Shown: positions 39,418 through 49,159, counted from the stretch's first letter. The stretch is 49,913 nt of DNA from Deltaproteobacteria bacterium (GCA_016935975.1 JAFGPX010000038.1:1-49913); one strand, 5' to 3'. Notes: a model not told the origin generated them from the sequence alone. Numbers and translations: made by a program.

Positions 39418-40563
39418 TTGAACGAGCTGGTCGAGCTCTTCGCGCTGCTTTTCGTCCTCTACCTATTCGAGTGTCTGGCCTGGGTTCCGCGGCGGACCGT
39501 CGGCTTCTTCGCCTTCTTCGGACGCTGGCGGGCGCGCATCGCCTTTCGTCCCAATGCCAGCTGGTCGCTGGCGGTGATCTTCGGCAAGCCCTGGCCGCCG
39601 CTGTCCCCGCCCTGGCTGGCCGAGCCCTTGCCGTTCGCCATCGAGCCCCAGGGCATCACGCTGCCGGATGGCGAGCAGCGCCGCCTGACCTGGGAGGAGC
39701 TGGCGCCGCTGCACGCACGCGCGACTCGCGCCTACAGCGGCGACCTGCTGCTTTCGACGCACGCCTGCCGCTCGGACGCGGCCAGCCTGGCCGAGACACT
39801 GGAGAGGCTGCGCACTTCATCGGCAGAGAAACGCGAGACGGAGATCCGTCGCTTCCTGGACAAACGCTTCGACGTTGACGTGCCTCGGTTTCGTCGGAAG
39901 CAGTTCGCCAAGAGCGTCCGCGTCCTTCGCGTACTCTCGAACGCCCTGTGGCTTGCCCTGTTCGGCGGTCTCGGCGCGGCGGTGCTGACGCGCAATATGC
40001 TGATCCTGCTCTGCGCGGCGGTCCTGTCTCTGGTGCTGTGGCCGACCAACTCCCTCGCATTCGCGCGCGCCTTGCGCAAGCAGTCCTGGCTGCCGCGCGC
40101 GCACTGGCCGGATCGCGCCAAGCGCCTGGTGGCCATGCTGTCGCCCTTGTCCGGCGTACGCGCCGCGGACACCCTGGCCCGCGAGGCGTGGGCGGACCTG
40201 GAACCGGTGACCGTGGCCGCGGCCTTGCTGTCGCCCGCCGACCTTGGCAAGTTCGCGCGACCGCTGCTGGTGGCCGCGCAACCGAGCGACGGGGACGCGC
40301 TTGCCTGGTGGCGGACGGAGATTCGCCAGCGCATCGAGCGCGTCCTGGCCAGGAGGCAAATCGACCCAGCCGCCCTGCTCTCTCCACCGGTCCGCGAGAA
40401 CGGCCGCGTGCAAACCTACTGTCCGGCTTGCCTGGCCCAGTACGAAGCCGGGCGCCAAGCCGGCGAGATGTGTCCCAACGAATCCTGCCCGGCGATTCCC
40501 TTGCGCGCCTTTGGCGCCGAGACGAAGACCGGGGCAGGATCCTCCGCTGGAGCAACCCCATGA
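39418..40563 (+). CDS. Membrane protein with C-terminal zinc-ribbon-like motif
   Basis: 381 aa, no family recognised. An N-terminal hydrophobic helix (about 2-20) is followed by a WxP-rich cytoplasmic-looking segment. A hairpin of two helices lies near residues 172-212 (LSNALWLALFGGLGAAVL, LILLCAAVLSLVLWP). The C-terminal part has a four-Cys motif CPACLAQYEAGRQAGEMCP with ESC following, resembling a zinc ribbon. The start is TTG 39418, supported by AGGA eight bases upstream and the short spacing from the DUF2167 gene. Its stop overlaps the M50 start as ATGA. Confidence 0.75.
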   Translation: MNELVELFALLFVLYLFECLAWVPRRTVGFFAFFGRWRARIAFRPNASWSLAVIFGKPWPPLSPPWLAEPLPFAIEPQGITLPDGEQRRLTWEELAPLHARATRAYSGDLLLSTHACRSDAASLAETLERLRTSSAEKRETEIRRFLDKRFDVDVPRFRRKQFAKSVRVLRVLSNALWLALFGGLGAAVLTRNMLILLCAAVLSLVLWPTNSLAFARALRKQSWLPRAHWPDRAKRLVAMLSPLSGVRAADTLAREAWADLEPVTVAAALLSPADLGKFARPLLVAAQPSDGDALAWWRTEIRQRIERVLARRQIDPAALLSPPVRENGRVQTYCPACLAQYEAGRQAGEMCPNESCPAIPLRAFGAETKTGAGSSAGATP

Positions 40564-41348
40564 GCGAAGCACCCGGCCCACCAACCAAACGTAGCCGCGC
40601 CCCCGCTATCGCCGCCGTCGCGGCGGTCGGCATCGCCCTGCTCCTCAAGTCGAAAACGATCCTGATGGCGCTCAAAGGGCTGAGCGCGGGCAAGCTGCTG
40701 CTGACCTTCGGCTCGATGTTGGCCATGGTCGCCATCGAGGCCCGGATCTTCGGCTGGCTGTTCGCCGTTGGCTTCGTGTTGATGATCCTGGTTCACGAGC
40801 TGGGCCACGGCCACGCCATCAAGCGCGAGGGGCTGCAGGCCGGCTACCCCATCTTCATCCCGTTCTTCGGCGCCATGATCGCCCTGCGCGGCCAGCCCAG
40901 GAATTCCCTGGTCGAGGCGCGCATCGCCATCGCCGGTCCCGTGGCGGGCACCGTCGCGGCCCTAGGCGCGACCACGCTCTTCCTGCTCACCGACAGCCGC
41001 CTGTACCTGGCCCTCGCCTATTTCGGCTACTTCCTGAATCTGTTCAACCTGATCCCGATATCCCCGCTCGACGGCGGTCGCGTGGCCCGGATGTTCTCGC
41101 GCCGGATCTGGATCGTCGGCTTGGCCATCATGGCCATCTTCTTCCTCCTGCACCCGAGCCCGCAGCTCGCCATCATCGGCATCTTCGCGCTCATCTACTC
41201 GCTGTCGCGTCGCTCCGCGCCCCCGGGCCCCGACGAAACGCAGGTCACGCCCAAGGAGCGCACGCGCATGGCCATCAACTACTTCGGTCTCGCCGCCTTC
41301 CTCACGATCGGCATGCTCCTGGCGGGCCAGCTGCTCGGGAAGAGGTAG
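40560..41348 (+). CDS. Site-2-protease-like M50 intramembrane metalloprotease
   Basis: 262 aa. Zinc motif HExxH in LVHELGHGHAIKREG and the second motif SPLDGGRVARMFSR supplying Asp. At least five membrane helices surround these. It resembles the minimal SpoIVFB/ygge-type S2P without a PDZ domain. Presumed role: intramembrane cleavage of a membrane regulator or protein quality control. It is translationally coupled to the zinc-ribbon membrane protein and probably co-transcribed with the DUF2167 gene. Confidence 0.9.
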   Translation: MSEAPGPPTKRSRAPAIAAVAAVGIALLLKSKTILMALKGLSAGKLLLTFGSMLAMVAIEARIFGWLFAVGFVLMILVHELGHGHAIKREGLQAGYPIFIPFFGAMIALRGQPRNSLVEARIAIAGPVAGTVAALGATTLFLLTDSRLYLALAYFGYFLNLFNLIPISPLDGGRVARMFSRRIWIVGLAIMAIFFLLHPSPQLAIIGIFALIYSLSRRSAPPGPDETQVTPKERTRMAINYFGLAAFLTIGMLLAGQLLGKR

Positions 41349-42045
41349 CTTCTCACCACAGAAAGCGCGGAGGGAGGGGAGGACCCAGAGGAGGTCTTCT
41401 CCTACTCCACGTCGGGCACGTAGCCCAACGCGAAAAAGTCCGCCGTCTCGGCGCCTCCCTCGAAGCGAGCCATGCGCAACGGCGCCGGCAGCTTCTTGTC
41501 GCCAACGAAACACGAAGCAATGCGCTCCCCACCATGCAACCCTCCATTTCGCGGCTGCGACTCTCGCGCCAGGGCGGCGCTTGCGGAGGAATTGGCCGGC
41601 GAGCTTGCGGACCTTTGCCCCGTTTCCGAGTTTCCGCGCTAGTGCCACGCCCAGGTTGAGACCCACGATCATTCCGCCCAGCTCGGACTGCGCACGCGCA
41701 ATGCCTTGTGCCAGCTCGACCCGAGGGAGCGTGACGACGGTTCGACTTTCGGCCGCCTGCTCGAGATCCTCGGCTTCGGCGTGTTCTCGCCGATCGATCT
41801 GCCGGAAGCGCTCGCCCGCCACGGCGCCTACCGCAGAGAGGGAGAGCCGCCTCCCCTTCTTTCCGAGCCGTCGTGGGCATGCTTCCACGCCACGTCGGCA
41901 TTGTTGCCTGGTTGTTGCCGACGTTTCCGCGACGTAAATCCACGAAGAACTCTCGGAAAAACCGCGGTTCGGTCCATTGCCACGCAGAAGCCGATCTGCT
42001 CCATTGGGAGTGTTCGCGAACGCAGCAACCAGCAAGGAGAAAACG
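41349..42045. other. Long intergenic region, possible gene remnant
   Basis: 697 bases without a convincing gene. 41354-41404 carries ACCACAGAAAGCGCGGAGG and related purine strings ending in a short hairpin AGGAG-GTCTT-CTCCT. On the minus strand, 41402-41539 reads as a protein-like C-terminus (GERIASCFVGDKKLPAPL, then ARFEGGAETADFFALGYV) ending in a stop. Its frame has an upstream stop and only a poor TTG start, so it looks like a degraded gene end. The AAGGAG before 42046 serves the porin gene. Confidence 0.45.
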
Positions 42046-43209
42046 ATGCGTATCCCGATGACACTGGCAGCCCTGGTCCTGGCCACACCACTTTCCGCAA
42101 GCGCGCAGGACGCGCCCACCCCCGAGCCCGAAGCCACGGCCGCTCCGGAACCGACCCCCGAGACTCAGCCTGCCCCACCCGCGCCGGAGCCGTCCGCGCT
42201 CCCGGCCCCTGCCGCTCCGGTCGCCGCGACCGCCCCCGTGGTTGCCGGCGTCACCGCAGCGCCCGCGCCGACCGTGAGCTGGGAGGGCCTGGTCGACACC
42301 CACTACCTCTACAACTTCACCGGCGATCCCTCGACGCAGGCACCGCTGTTCCGCCAGTTCGACACCAACGCGAACAGCTTCACGCTCAACTACGCCAAGC
42401 TGGGTCTGCAGGCCGATCTCGACGTGGTTTCGGCGCGCGTTGACGTGGGCTACGGGATCCTCGGCGCGACGGCCGGCGTGTCCAGCGCCGGATTCGTCGT
42501 ACAGCAGGCCTACGGCACCGCGAGGCTCGGCTCCGTGGTCTGCCTCGATGCCGGCCGCTTCGTAACCCACGCCGGCGCCGAAGTCATCGAGACCAACAAG
42601 AACTGGCTATACAGCCGCTCCCTACTCTTCTTCGGCATTCCGCTCTATCACACGGGCGCGCGGCTCAATCTGGCGCTCGGCCCGGCGCTCAAGGCCATGC
42701 TGAGCCTGGTCAACGGCTGGAACAACGATCCCGACGAGAACGCCGGCAAGACCGCAGGCGCCAACCTGACCTACGCCGCCCATGGCATCACCGCATCCGC
42801 CACTACCTACATCGGCAAGGAAGGCGCCGGCGCCAGCGACTATCGCCTGCTGCTCGACGGCGTGTTCGCGATCGATCTGTCGCCCAGCCTCTCGCTCGGC
42901 GCCAACGTCGATTTCCTCAAGCAGGGCGACGCGCATTGGTTCGGCGTCGCGGCCATGGGCAGGGCGATCCTGACCGAGGGTCTGGCCCTGGCCCTGCGCG
43001 GCGAGTTTCTCAAGGACAAAAACGCGTACGGCATCGCCGAAGAGTCCCTCTACGAAGGCACGCTCATGCTGGGCTACACCCTGGCCCGGCACTTCGAAAT
43101 CCGCGCCGAGGTGCGCGCCGACATGTCCTCGGCCGAGGTGTTCGACAAGGGCGGTACGCCGCGCAAGAACCAGGTAACGGGCTTGCTGGGGTTCTTGGCG
43201 TATTTCTAG
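42046..43209 (+). CDS. Outer-membrane beta-barrel porin (BBP2-like)
   Basis: 387 aa. A short signal peptide ending SASAQD is followed by about 50 residues of Pro/Ala/Glu linker. Then comes a chain of amphipathic beta strands typical of beta-barrel porin-2 proteins (VDTHYLYNFTGDP, YGTARLGSVVCLDAGRF, YHTGARLNLALGPAL, NGWNNDPDENAGKTAGANL). It ends with the aromatic LGFLAYF, as outer-membrane proteins do. Substrate unknown; the convergent ammonium genes suggest a nitrogen-related solute. ATG 42046 has AAGGAG. The stop TAG interlocks with the amt stop (shared CTAG). Confidence 0.85.
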   Translation: MRIPMTLAALVLATPLSASAQDAPTPEPEATAAPEPTPETQPAPPAPEPSALPAPAAPVAATAPVVAGVTAAPAPTVSWEGLVDTHYLYNFTGDPSTQAPLFRQFDTNANSFTLNYAKLGLQADLDVVSARVDVGYGILGATAGVSSAGFVVQQAYGTARLGSVVCLDAGRFVTHAGAEVIETNKNWLYSRSLLFFGIPLYHTGARLNLALGPALKAMLSLVNGWNNDPDENAGKTAGANLTYAAHGITASATTYIGKEGAGASDYRLLLDGVFAIDLSPSLSLGANVDFLKQGDAHWFGVAAMGRAILTEGLALALRGEFLKDKNAYGIAEESLYEGTLMLGYTLARHFEIRAEVRADMSSAEVFDKGGTPRKNQVTGLLGFLAYF

Positions 43210-44870
43210 CCCGCAGCCTCGTCCATATGGTAGCCGGACTCGCCGTGATCGAGGACGTCGAGCCCTTGCTCCTCGTGGTCCGCGTCGGGGCGAAGCCCGA
43301 TGACGGCCTTGAGCAGGTAGGCCAGCGCCGCGGTTCCCGCCAACGCGAAGGTCATGGTCAGACCGATGGCCTTGAGCTGTTCGAGCCACAGGCTCTTGCC
43401 GACGATCTGCGCGAGGTTGTTGTTGAGGTTGCCGTTGACCTCGGCGCTGGCCAGGAACCCGGTCAAAAGCGCGCCCAGCGTGCCGCCCACGCCGTGCACC
43501 CCGAAGGTGTCGAGGGCATCGTCGTACTTGAGCATCTGCTTGAGCTTGGTGCAGGCCAGGTAGGGCACCACGCCCGCCAGCACGCCGACGATGACCGCTC
43601 CCGTGGTCGAGACGAATCCCGCCGCGGGGGTGACGACCACGAGGCCCGCCACCACGCCCGAGCAGAAGCCGAGCACCGTCGGCTTGCCGCGGGCGATCCA
43701 CTCGATGAGGGGCCACACCGCTCCCGCGACCGCGGCCGCGAGCGTGGTCGCCACGAAGGCGCCCGCCGCGATGCCGTCCGCGGCGACCGCGCTGCCGGCG
43801 TTGAAGCCGTACCAGCCCACCCACAGCATCCCGGTGCCGGTGGCCGTGAGCACCATGCTGTGAGGCAAGAACGGCCGCCGACCGAAGCCCTTGCGCGGGC
43901 CCAGGATCAGTGCCAGCAGCAGCGCCGACCAGCCGGAGGACATGTGCACGACGGTGCCGCCCGCGAAGTCGATGGCCTTGATGGGCGCTTTCGCGTTGCC
44001 CAAGCCGTTCATCAGGCCGTCGGAGCCCCACACCATGTGCGCCAGGGGGAAGTAGACGAGCACCATCCATCCGAGAATGAACGCCATGAGCGCGGAGTAC
44101 TTCATGCGCTCCGCGATGGCTCCCACGATGAGCGCCGGGGTGATGATGGCGAACATCATCTGGTACATGGCGAACACCGACTGCGAAACCCACGGGCTGT
44201 AGTCGGGGTTGGGCGCGGAGGTAACGCCGAGAAAGAAGGCGTGCTTGAGCGAGCCGAGCACCGAGTATCCGCTCGCCGATCCGCTGCTGGTGAACACGGC
44301 GCTGTACCCGAAAGCCCACCATAGGATCGTCACCAGGCCGGCGGCGCCGAAACACTGCGCGACCACCGACAGGATGTTCTTGCGGCGGACGAGGCCACCG
44401 TAGAACAGGGCCAGGCCCGGCAGGGTCATGAAGAGCACCAGCGCCGTCGAGGTCATCATCCACGCGTTGTGGCCCGGACCGGGCGCCGACAGCGACTTCG
44501 GCGCGGTGTTGTTGACGTAGGCCTCGAGATCCGCCACGCGCGCGGCGAGATCGGCGGTTGCCTGCGCGGGAGCTGCCGGCACGGCCGCGGCCGCGGGCGG
44601 CTCGGCGGGCTTGCCTTCGGCGAACGCCGAGCCGGCGAAGCCGGACGCCATCAGGAGACTCGCCCCGAACAACACGGCCAAGGTCCTAGCTGCCTGTGGC
44701 GAAAGCCTCCGCGTCGCCGTTCGGGCGGATTCCGGCCCGTCTGCCGCGTCGCCGCTCGCTTGAATACCTCTAGTATTCGGCGCTTCGCTGCTCCTTGCAT
44801 CCAGGCCGAATCCACTCCGAACGGCTCGGTCCGACTTTCGCCACGGGCTGCTAGGTCTTGCAGAACGCAT
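43206..44870 (-). CDS. amt: Ammonium transporter
   Basis: 554 aa from ATG 44870. Eleven-helix Amt/Mep/Rh channel. The phenyl-gate and substrate region, the Asp and first pore His in IDFAGGTVVHMSSG, and the second pore His in FGVHGVGGTLG are all present. A signal-peptide-like segment (LAVLFGASLLMASGFAGSAFA) and a helical linker precede the first conserved helix. About 80 Arg/Ser-rich residues precede that signal when ATG 44870 is used, although AAAGGAG supports this start; GTG 44675 or TTG 44681 are alternatives. It follows glnK by 46 bases, the usual partner arrangement for GlnK-gated ammonium uptake. Confidence 0.9.
   Translation of the reverse strand: MRSARPSSPWRKSDRAVRSGFGLDARSSEAPNTRGIQASGDAADGPESARTATRRLSPQAARTLAVLFGASLLMASGFAGSAFAEGKPAEPPAAAAVPAAPAQATADLAARVADLEAYVNNTAPKSLSAPGPGHNAWMMTSTALVLFMTLPGLALFYGGLVRRKNILSVVAQCFGAAGLVTILWWAFGYSAVFTSSGSASGYSVLGSLKHAFFLGVTSAPNPDYSPWVSQSVFAMYQMMFAIITPALIVGAIAERMKYSALMAFILGWMVLVYFPLAHMVWGSDGLMNGLGNAKAPIKAIDFAGGTVVHMSSGWSALLLALILGPRKGFGRRPFLPHSMVLTATGTGMLWVGWYGFNAGSAVAADGIAAGAFVATTLAAAVAGAVWPLIEWIARGKPTVLGFCSGVVAGLVVVTPAAGFVSTTGAVIVGVLAGVVPYLACTKLKQMLKYDDALDTFGVHGVGGTLGALLTGFLASAEVNGNLNNNLAQIVGKSLWLEQLKAIGLTMTFALAGTAALAYLLKAVIGLRPDADHEEQGLDVLDHGESGYHMDEAAG
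44764..44780. promoter_or_regulatory. Hairpin in the glnK-amt leader or amt N-terminal extension
   Basis: GAATAC (44764-44769) and GTATTC (44775-44780) form perfect 6-base arms around CTCTA. It lies in the stretch whose coding status is doubtful because it precedes the amt signal-like segment. It could be an mRNA structure controlling amt translation. Confidence 0.35.
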
Positions 44871-44916
44871 TGCTGTTTCTTTCTCCTTTGCTGGCGAAGT
44901 TCCTCGTCCAAGAACC

Positions 44917-45255
44917 CTAGAGGGCGTCCCGGCCGCGCTCGCCGGTACGAATGCGGATGACCTCATCGAGACTCGTGACCACGATCTTGCCGTCGCCGAT
45001 CTCGCCGGTGCGCGCGCCGGCCAGGATGGCGTCGATGACCTGGCTGACGATGTCGTCGTCGACGAAGCACTGAACCCGCACCTTGGGCACGAAATCCACG
45101 ACGTAGGAAGAGCCGCGGTACACCTCGCGCTTGCCGCCCGTCCGCCCGAAGCCCTTGACTTCCGACACCGTCATGCCCTTGCCGCCGGCGGCATAGACCC
45201 TTTGCTTGACGTCGTCGGTCTTGAAAGGTTTGATGATGGCCTCGATCTTCTTCAT
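44917..45255 (-). CDS. glnK: PII nitrogen regulatory protein (GlnK type)
   Basis: 112 aa. Trimeric 2-oxoglutarate/ATP/ADP sensor. [12 protein letters not shown] at the N-terminus; T-loop [19 protein letters not shown] with the modifiable Tyr in RGSSY; B/C-loop [10 protein letters not shown]; and C-terminal [13 protein letters not shown]. All are PII signatures. The gene pair with amt indicates the GlnK function of plugging the ammonium channel when nitrogen is plentiful. ATG 45255 has GGAG eleven bases upstream. Confidence 0.95.
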   Translation of the reverse strand: MKKIEAIIKPFKTDDVKQRVYAAGGKGMTVSEVKGFGRTGGKREVYRGSSYVVDFVPKVRVQCFVDDDIVSQVIDAILAGARTGEIGDGKIVVTSLDEVIRIRTGERGRDAL

Positions 45256-45577
45256 GGCTCGCCTTCTCCTTTTCGTTTCGTTCCGACATCCGTGCCCGTT
45301 CTCTGTGTAGCAAAACGACGTGGCAGAGGGATTTCGTGCCGGGCAAAGGCTCGTAAATTGGACGGGCCACTTCCGAAACACGACGGCGTCGGCCGCGCAC
45401 AGCGCCGATACGCGACGGCAACATGGCCGCAACATGCGGCCACGGCATCGATCGGCGCGCCCCATGGCGGTGGCTACGCAGCCGCCCGCCGATCGCCACC
45501 CCGGCAAGGCGCCTTGCTCATCCCCCGCATCGTCCAGGAAGCCGGCCTGCTGCCACGGCCGGCGCGAACGACGCGAC
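45256..45577. other. Intergenic region upstream of glnK
   Basis: 322 bases without a recognisable gene. It should contain the glnK-amt promoter and the end of the TldD-like transcript. A hairpin at 45424-45442 is listed separately. A sigma54-like string near 45309-45325 was examined and not accepted. Confidence 0.5.
45424..45442 (-). terminator. Possible hairpin terminator after the TldD-type gene
   Basis: Perfect 7-base arms TGGCCGC (45424-45430) and GCGGCCA (45436-45442) with a 5-base loop lie about 140 bases past the stop of the TldD-type gene. No T-tract follows on the minus strand, so the call rests on the stem and its position. Confidence 0.3.
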
Positions 45578-48500
45578 TCACTGCGAACGCGCGAACGCCG
45601 GGTGCGGGTAGAGCGGCGGCTTCTTGTTGCGGCTGGTCTGCTTGCGCACATCGACGTCGGCGAAGAGCAGCGCCGGACTGACGATGGCGGAAGGCACACC
45701 CATGCCCCCCAAGCCGTCGATGAAATTGAGCACGTACGGATCGCGTCCCGCAGCGAGGATGTCCTTCAAGGCCCTGGGCACCATGCCCTCCAGGGTGAAG
45801 CCGCGCACCGGCTCCTCCCTGCCGTTCTTGAGACGATAGGCCACAAGCGGCTCGACGGCCGGGGGCCCGCCCATGCGCCGAGCGCCGGTGAAGAGGTGAT
45901 ACACGTGGTCGGCCAGATCGGACATCTCCGCCGTGCCGCCGGTGGTGGGATCGTCCAGCAGACGAACGATGTAGGCCTCGCAGTGTCGCGCCCGGCTCTC
46001 CCTGGCCAAACGCTGGCGCAGCTCCCGGCGCGATAGTCCACCCCTCGCCGTCACGAAGAGGTTCGCGATGTGCGCCTTGAGACCGGTCAACAGGCTCGAG
46101 CGACCGTGGCCGTTCGAGCGCGGCACCTCCTTGCTGGGCGTGCGCGACATGAGCAGGGTCTTGAGCACGCCCGCTTCGACGAGCGACACGCGCTGCGCCG
46201 GGACTCCCTCGTCGTCGGCATGGTAGCTGCCGAGCAGAACCTGGTGGCCAGGGCCGCGCTCGCTCCGCGGATCGTCGTAGACCGAGAGGAAGGGGGCCGC
46301 GACCCGCTGTCCGATCTTGCCGGCGAATTCGCGCGACAGCCCGGCAAACCCGCCCTCGCCGCTCGCGGTCCTGGGCAAAGGCGTGCCGGCCAGGTGGTCG
46401 GCGAGCAGGGTCTTGACGATCTGGCCGGCAGCCGGGCCTTCGAACAGAACCAGGGCGGCGCCACTCTCGGGGATGGCCGCCGTGGTCGCCCGACCGAGAT
46501 CCTTGGCCAGGGCGTGGATGGCTTTCTCCATGTCGGCCCTGGCCGGCAGTTCGTCGAGAGTCTTGCCGGTGAACGCCAGCGTATTGGAGAGGCGCATGCC
46601 GTCCGCCGCCTGCGTGGTGGCGCTGACATCGAAGCGCACGAACGCATCCCTCTCGTCCGCCCAAGTCCCGTCGCTGCCCAAGTAGCGCTGCCGACCCACG
46701 GCCTGCAAGGCGTTCACCCGCGAGGTGGCGATGAGCGGATAGGACTCGAACACGCGCGATAGCTCGGTTGCGAGCGCTCGCAGCCGGTCCGCGTCGGGCG
46801 GCGCGAAGCTCGGCAAGGAAACGGTCTCGGCCCGAGGCTGCGGAGCGAAGTCGGGGATCTCGTCCGCATCCGTCGGCGTCTGCCCGTCCGCCGCCGCCTT
46901 CTTCTTCGCCAGGGTGTCGACGGCGCGCTTGTAGGCATCGTCCGTCGAAAGCCACAGGCTCCGCCGCACGGCCAAGTAGTCGTCGTCGAGTGCTATCAAG
47001 CCGAGGCCTCTGCCCCCGCCGGCCCACGCGCCGAGTCCGCCGGCCGCGAAGTTGCCGCTGTCGAAGCTCGGAGTCCCGGCCCTCACCTCGCTGCGCAGGG
47101 CGCGCGAGCGGTTGCGGGAGAGGCTCGTAGCCGCGCCGAAGGTCGCCCCGACCTGGACGAAGTCGACTTCGCCTATCGTGTAGGAGGCATGGTGCGGACG
47201 CGGCTGACCTTGGACATGCATCTCGGCCATGGTGCGCAAGATCTCGTCCTGCATGGCCTGGCGGACCGCATCGTCGGTCGCGGCAGCCGTGGCGGGCGGC
47301 GGGACCAGCACCGGCGGCCGGTCGCTGCCCTTCTCCTTGCGCTCGACCTCGATCTGTTGCACCAGCAGGCTGGGGCTGGTGGCCGAAACCGGCACGTAGC
47401 CGGACTCGGCGCCGCAGATGCCATTGAAGGTCTGGTAGTCGTCGCCCGCCGCGATGATCCTGTTGAGCGCCGCGAGCGGCGTGCCCACGATGTCCACCCC
47501 ACGCAGAAGCTCGTCGGGCCGACCGTCGACCCACACGCGATAGACCACGACGGGCACCACCTTGAAGGCTTGCGGCAAGAAGCGCGCGGTGTTCGTGAAA
47601 CCGCCGGAGATGTCCCGGAACAGCAGGCCGAAAGGCTTGCCCTGCCGCCGGGCCTCGTCGCGCAGACGCTGCCGCAGCCCATCGACGGGCACGGCCAGCG
47701 ACGGCTGCACGATCAGGTTTCCCTGCCGCGCCACCACGTCGAGTCCCTCTTGCCTGCGGCCGTGCCCATTCGAGTGACGAAAGCCGCGGGTGGGCGAGCG
47801 ACTCAGAAGAAAGCCCTTGAGCACCCCGCCCTCGACCAGCGATGCCCGCTGCGCCGCCACGCCTTCGTCGTCGTAGCGGAAGAAGCCGTTCAGGTCCTCG
47901 CGCCCGATACGCGCGATGGCCGGATCGTCATAGACCGAGATGAAGCCGGGCATCACGGCCTTGCCGACCTTCTTGGCGAAGGTCTGGCCCTCGACTTCCT
48001 TCTTCTGCCGGTGGCCTTCCACGCGATGACCGAAGATCTCGTGAAAGAACACGGCCGCCGCCCGACCTTCGAGTATGGCCGGTCCGACGAAGGGATCCGC
48101 CAGCGGCGCCTGCCTCAGGGCTTGCAGATCCGCAACGATCGTGTCCACGGCGCGGGCCAGGGCGGCTTCGTCGGGAAGCCGGCCGGGCTCGGCGGCGTCG
48201 AAGGTCTCGCGCCGCTCCAGATCCATGCCGTCCTCGGCCCGCGTGCTGGCCCCGATGGTGACGCGCGCATAGTTGCGGCCGGTCTGGATGCTGGTGCCTT
48301 CGGAGTTGGCGATCCACCGGTTGACGCTGCTGACTTCGAGCGCGACGCGACCGCCGCGGATGTCGGGCGAGGCGCGAAAGCGCGCCGACAGACGCCGCAC
48401 GCGCGCCTCCCAATCCGCGACATCCAGCGTGACGCTGGCCGGCGGCTCGACGAAGGTGACCGGCTTCTCGCGCGAGAAGTCGTCCGAGAGATCTTCCTCG

Positions 48501-49102
48501 GCGGCCTTGATCTTCCTTTCCGACTGGATCTTGAGAAAGCGCTCGCTCGCCGCCTTGTAGCGCCGGTCCGTCTCGGCCCACGCCACCGCGCGAATGGCCA
48601 TGGGCAGATCGTCGAGCGGCAGCGGCACGGGGCCGGCCATCATCGAGGCGAAGTCGAAGTCGAAACCGAACAGACCGCCGCGCAGCGGGTGAGTGGAGTC
48701 GAGCGCGTGACTGCCCACGCGAACGTCGGTCGACAGCGAGCGCGTGCGCTGGTCGGTCGAGCCGAGCAGCGCCCCCTCGCTGGCCGAGATGCCGATCTCG
48801 CGCCGGTCGTGCACCTCGTAGCCGATGAAATAGGGCGGCGGGCTCTGGCTCTTGCCGAGCTCGGACACGGCCCGATGCAATTCCTCTTCCAGCGCGACCA
48901 GACCCGGGCTCTTGCTCCCGCCGCCGCCCGCCAGCGGATCGACGCGTACGATGTCGGGGGCCCGAGCCGGCTGGGACGCGGCGGGCTTCGTCTCGACGCG
49001 CGCCGGCTTGCCTGGCTTCGCGGTCTTGCCGCCGGCGCAGCCGAACGTCAGGGTGATGGCGACTGTCGTGACGGGGAGGCGACAACGGCAAGCCATGGTC
49101 AT
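45578..49102 (-). CDS. Tandem TldD/PmbA-type metallopeptidase lipoprotein
   Basis: 1174 aa. A lipoprotein signal ends TFGCAGG. Two TldD-like halves follow. The first (about 70-650) contains the metal motif [12 protein letters not shown] near residue 354, followed by [30 protein letters not shown] and RHSNGHGRR. The second (about 650-1170) repeats these blocks ([35 protein letters not shown]) but has [18 protein letters not shown] where the HExxxH should be. It should therefore be catalytically dead, like PmbA/TldE beside TldD. The protein thus looks like a fused TldD-TldE pair exported to the envelope. Normal TldD is about 480 aa and cytoplasmic. GTG 49111 is an alternative start. Confidence 0.87.
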   Translation of the reverse strand: MTMACRCRLPVTTVAITLTFGCAGGKTAKPGKPARVETKPAASQPARAPDIVRVDPLAGGGGSKSPGLVALEEELHRAVSELGKSQSPPPYFIGYEVHDRREIGISASEGALLGSTDQRTRSLSTDVRVGSHALDSTHPLRGGLFGFDFDFASMMAGPVPLPLDDLPMAIRAVAWAETDRRYKAASERFLKIQSERKIKAAEEDLSDDFSREKPVTFVEPPASVTLDVADWEARVRRLSARFRASPDIRGGRVALEVSSVNRWIANSEGTSIQTGRNYARVTIGASTRAEDGMDLERRETFDAAEPGRLPDEAALARAVDTIVADLQALRQAPLADPFVGPAILEGRAAAVFFHEIFGHRVEGHRQKKEVEGQTFAKKVGKAVMPGFISVYDDPAIARIGREDLNGFFRYDDEGVAAQRASLVEGGVLKGFLLSRSPTRGFRHSNGHGRRQEGLDVVARQGNLIVQPSLAVPVDGLRQRLRDEARRQGKPFGLLFRDISGGFTNTARFLPQAFKVVPVVVYRVWVDGRPDELLRGVDIVGTPLAALNRIIAAGDDYQTFNGICGAESGYVPVSATSPSLLVQQIEVERKEKGSDRPPVLVPPPATAAATDDAVRQAMQDEILRTMAEMHVQGQPRPHHASYTIGEVDFVQVGATFGAATSLSRNRSRALRSEVRAGTPSFDSGNFAAGGLGAWAGGGRGLGLIALDDDYLAVRRSLWLSTDDAYKRAVDTLAKKKAAADGQTPTDADEIPDFAPQPRAETVSLPSFAPPDADRLRALATELSRVFESYPLIATSRVNALQAVGRQRYLGSDGTWADERDAFVRFDVSATTQAADGMRLSNTLAFTGKTLDELPARADMEKAIHALAKDLGRATTAAIPESGAALVLFEGPAAGQIVKTLLADHLAGTPLPRTASGEGGFAGLSREFAGKIGQRVAAPFLSVYDDPRSERGPGHQVLLGSYHADDEGVPAQRVSLVEAGVLKTLLMSRTPSKEVPRSNGHGRSSLLTGLKAHIANLFVTARGGLSRRELRQRLARESRARHCEAYIVRLLDDPTTGGTAEMSDLADHVYHLFTGARRMGGPPAVEPLVAYRLKNGREEPVRGFTLEGMVPRALKDILAAGRDPYVLNFIDGLGGMGVPSAIVSPALLFADVDVRKQTSRNKKPPLYPHPAFARSQ

Positions 49103-49159
49103 GGGGGACACGGTCCTTTCGACGCGAAATGTTACCAGGGTTCCCGAGGAACGGACAGG

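Noticed and set aside
41706-42443. 245-codon plus-strand frame before the porin
   Set aside because: No recognisable domain, and it runs into the porin gene out of frame; the porin start at 42046 has a good ribosome site.
45309-45325. Sigma54-like string upstream of glnK on the minus strand (TGCCACG ... TTTTGC)
   Set aside because: The -24 element has C in place of an invariant G, and the spacing to GC is 11 instead of 10 when the best match is used.
47189-49159. Upstream part of the plus-strand frame ending at 49318
   Set aside because: Antisense shadow of the TldD-type gene; only the last 53 codons look like a real protein end.
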